NCBI GenBank assembly: GCA_964392765.1
Contig: CAYMRF010000003.1
Coordinates: 1 to 49,143, forward strand
Direction: 5' to 3'
DNA length: 49,143 bases
DNA from: BTUB01 sp964392765
GTDB lineage: Bacteria; Babelota; Babeliae; Babelales; Vermiphilaceae
Shown: in pieces, positions 48,686-49,143 of the stretch
How positions within the stretch are numbered: position 1 is the stretch's first letter
Layout of the letters: every line of letters starts with the position of its first letter
The notes under the pieces: generated by a model
Databases searched by the model: none
What the model was told of the DNA's origin: nothing
Seen by the model: the letters and a program-made list of their open reading frames with translations, nothing else
Position numbers and translations under genes: made by a program

Positions 48686-48902
48686 GAAAATTTAGATCCC
48701 TAGTATGGAAAAGAATGGATTATAAGCACTTTTATAAGGGTACCAGAGATAAAAAAACATGCTAGCGATGATCACACTGCCATAAAACTTCAATTTGAAA
48801 TATTATGCAAAAAGGCCTTATTTTAGCGCAGTTTTTTTGACTTTTTGGCTTCCTCAGTCAATCTAGAAAGAAATAGGGTTATTATACTTTTTTTGAGGAT
48901 TT

Positions 48903-49143
48903 ATGAAAAAACTAGTACTTTCACTAACATTCGCCTTTGCTACTATTTCTTTGGCAAACATTCCAGAACAACCAATGCCCCAATCCGTCTCGGAATTCTG
49001 CGACCGAAACCCAACTCATAAACGCAGCAGTTTATTAAAAGATATTTTCCAAGAACTTAAAACTCGTCGCTCTAAACTATCAAGAACATGGCGATTAATT
49101 ACTGGCAAAGGTCTTTTTCTTCCGAATGATCATCTGCGGCATT
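48903..49143 (+). CDS. start of an exported protein, runs off the window
   Basis: 80 codons are visible from the ATG at 48903, with no stop before the end. The first residues (MKKLVLSLTFAFATISLA, then N-I-P-E-Q-P) are a clear signal peptide with the same S-L-A-x-I-P junction style as the array family. The visible mature part is basic: CDRNPTHKRSSLLKDIFQEL, KTRRSKLSRTWRLITGKG. A TATACT at 48883-48888 may be the -10 box. TGAGGA lies just before the ATG. Too little is visible to name it. Confidence 0.7.
   Translation, partial: MKKLVLSLTFAFATISLANIPEQPMPQSVSEFCDRNPTHKRSSLLKDIFQELKTRRSKLSRTWRLITGKGLFLPNDHLRH

Overview
The window looks like part of a chromosome of a host-dependent bacterium, most probably a member of Candidatus Dependentiae (TM6). 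I infer this from content, not from a marker-gene tree: moderate to low GC, a conserved housekeeping set (FtsQ-like/FtsA/FtsZ, SecA, HisS, CdsA, MgtE, RlmB, an RluA-family enzyme, GspE), and a very large excess of small proteins that begin with a Sec signal peptide. Roughly 44 of about 60 genes are predicted exported. Many of these carry eukaryote-like modules: ankyrin repeats, F-box-like segments, leucine-rich repeats, C2H2 fingers, and propeller-like proteins.

Layout. 1-9.0 kb: tRNA-Lys (cut by the window edge), mgtE, an RluA-family pseudouridine synthase, an exported PLD-like protein, a large exported unknown, a pseudopilin overlapping an exported PEBP/YbhB protein, two exported C2H2-finger paralogues, and gspE. 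9.2-15.8 kb: a TPR-like exported protein, yraN and cdsA, three tandem exported paralogues, two exported unknowns, an exported F-box/ankyrin protein, and hisS. 16-21.8 kb: a large Cys-rich outer-membrane-type protein, a dense repeat block, a coiled-coil exported protein, an exported ankyrin protein and secA. 21.9-32.3 kb: an exported methyltransferase, three more tandem paralogues, two LRR proteins, a pgeF-AAA/DUF4143 pair, two large propeller-like paralogues, and two exported ankyrin proteins. 32.3-39.9 kb: two large coiled-coil paralogues, a duplicated gene unit with an antitoxin-like HTH remnant, three exported GNAT acetyltransferase-like proteins, and an exported protein with a kinase-loop-like motif. 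40.2-43.4 kb: ftsQ-like/ftsA/ftsZ. 43.9-46.8 kb: a seven-gene tandem array of exported two-membrane-segment paralogues. 46.8-48.7 kb: rlmB followed by two exported proteins that share a C-terminal domain. 48.9 kb: the start of another exported protein that runs off the window.

How the parts may fit together. SecA would carry the signal-peptide proteins across the inner membrane. GspE and the pseudopilin suggest a type II secretion or type IV pilus machine that could carry some further. The exported set mixes protein-interaction modules with enzyme-like proteins (methyltransferase, acetyltransferases, PLD). This fits an effector repertoire aimed at a eukaryotic host, but that is inference.

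Three structural signals stand out. First, about 19 exported proteins have a Met at or next to the predicted cleavage site, often followed by Glu or Gln. Second, a family of GC-richer inverted-repeat elements (terminal CCGTTCGTGGTGAG / CTCACCACGAACGG) lies mostly just upstream of exported genes. Third, exported genes are repeatedly amplified in tandem with short overlaps.
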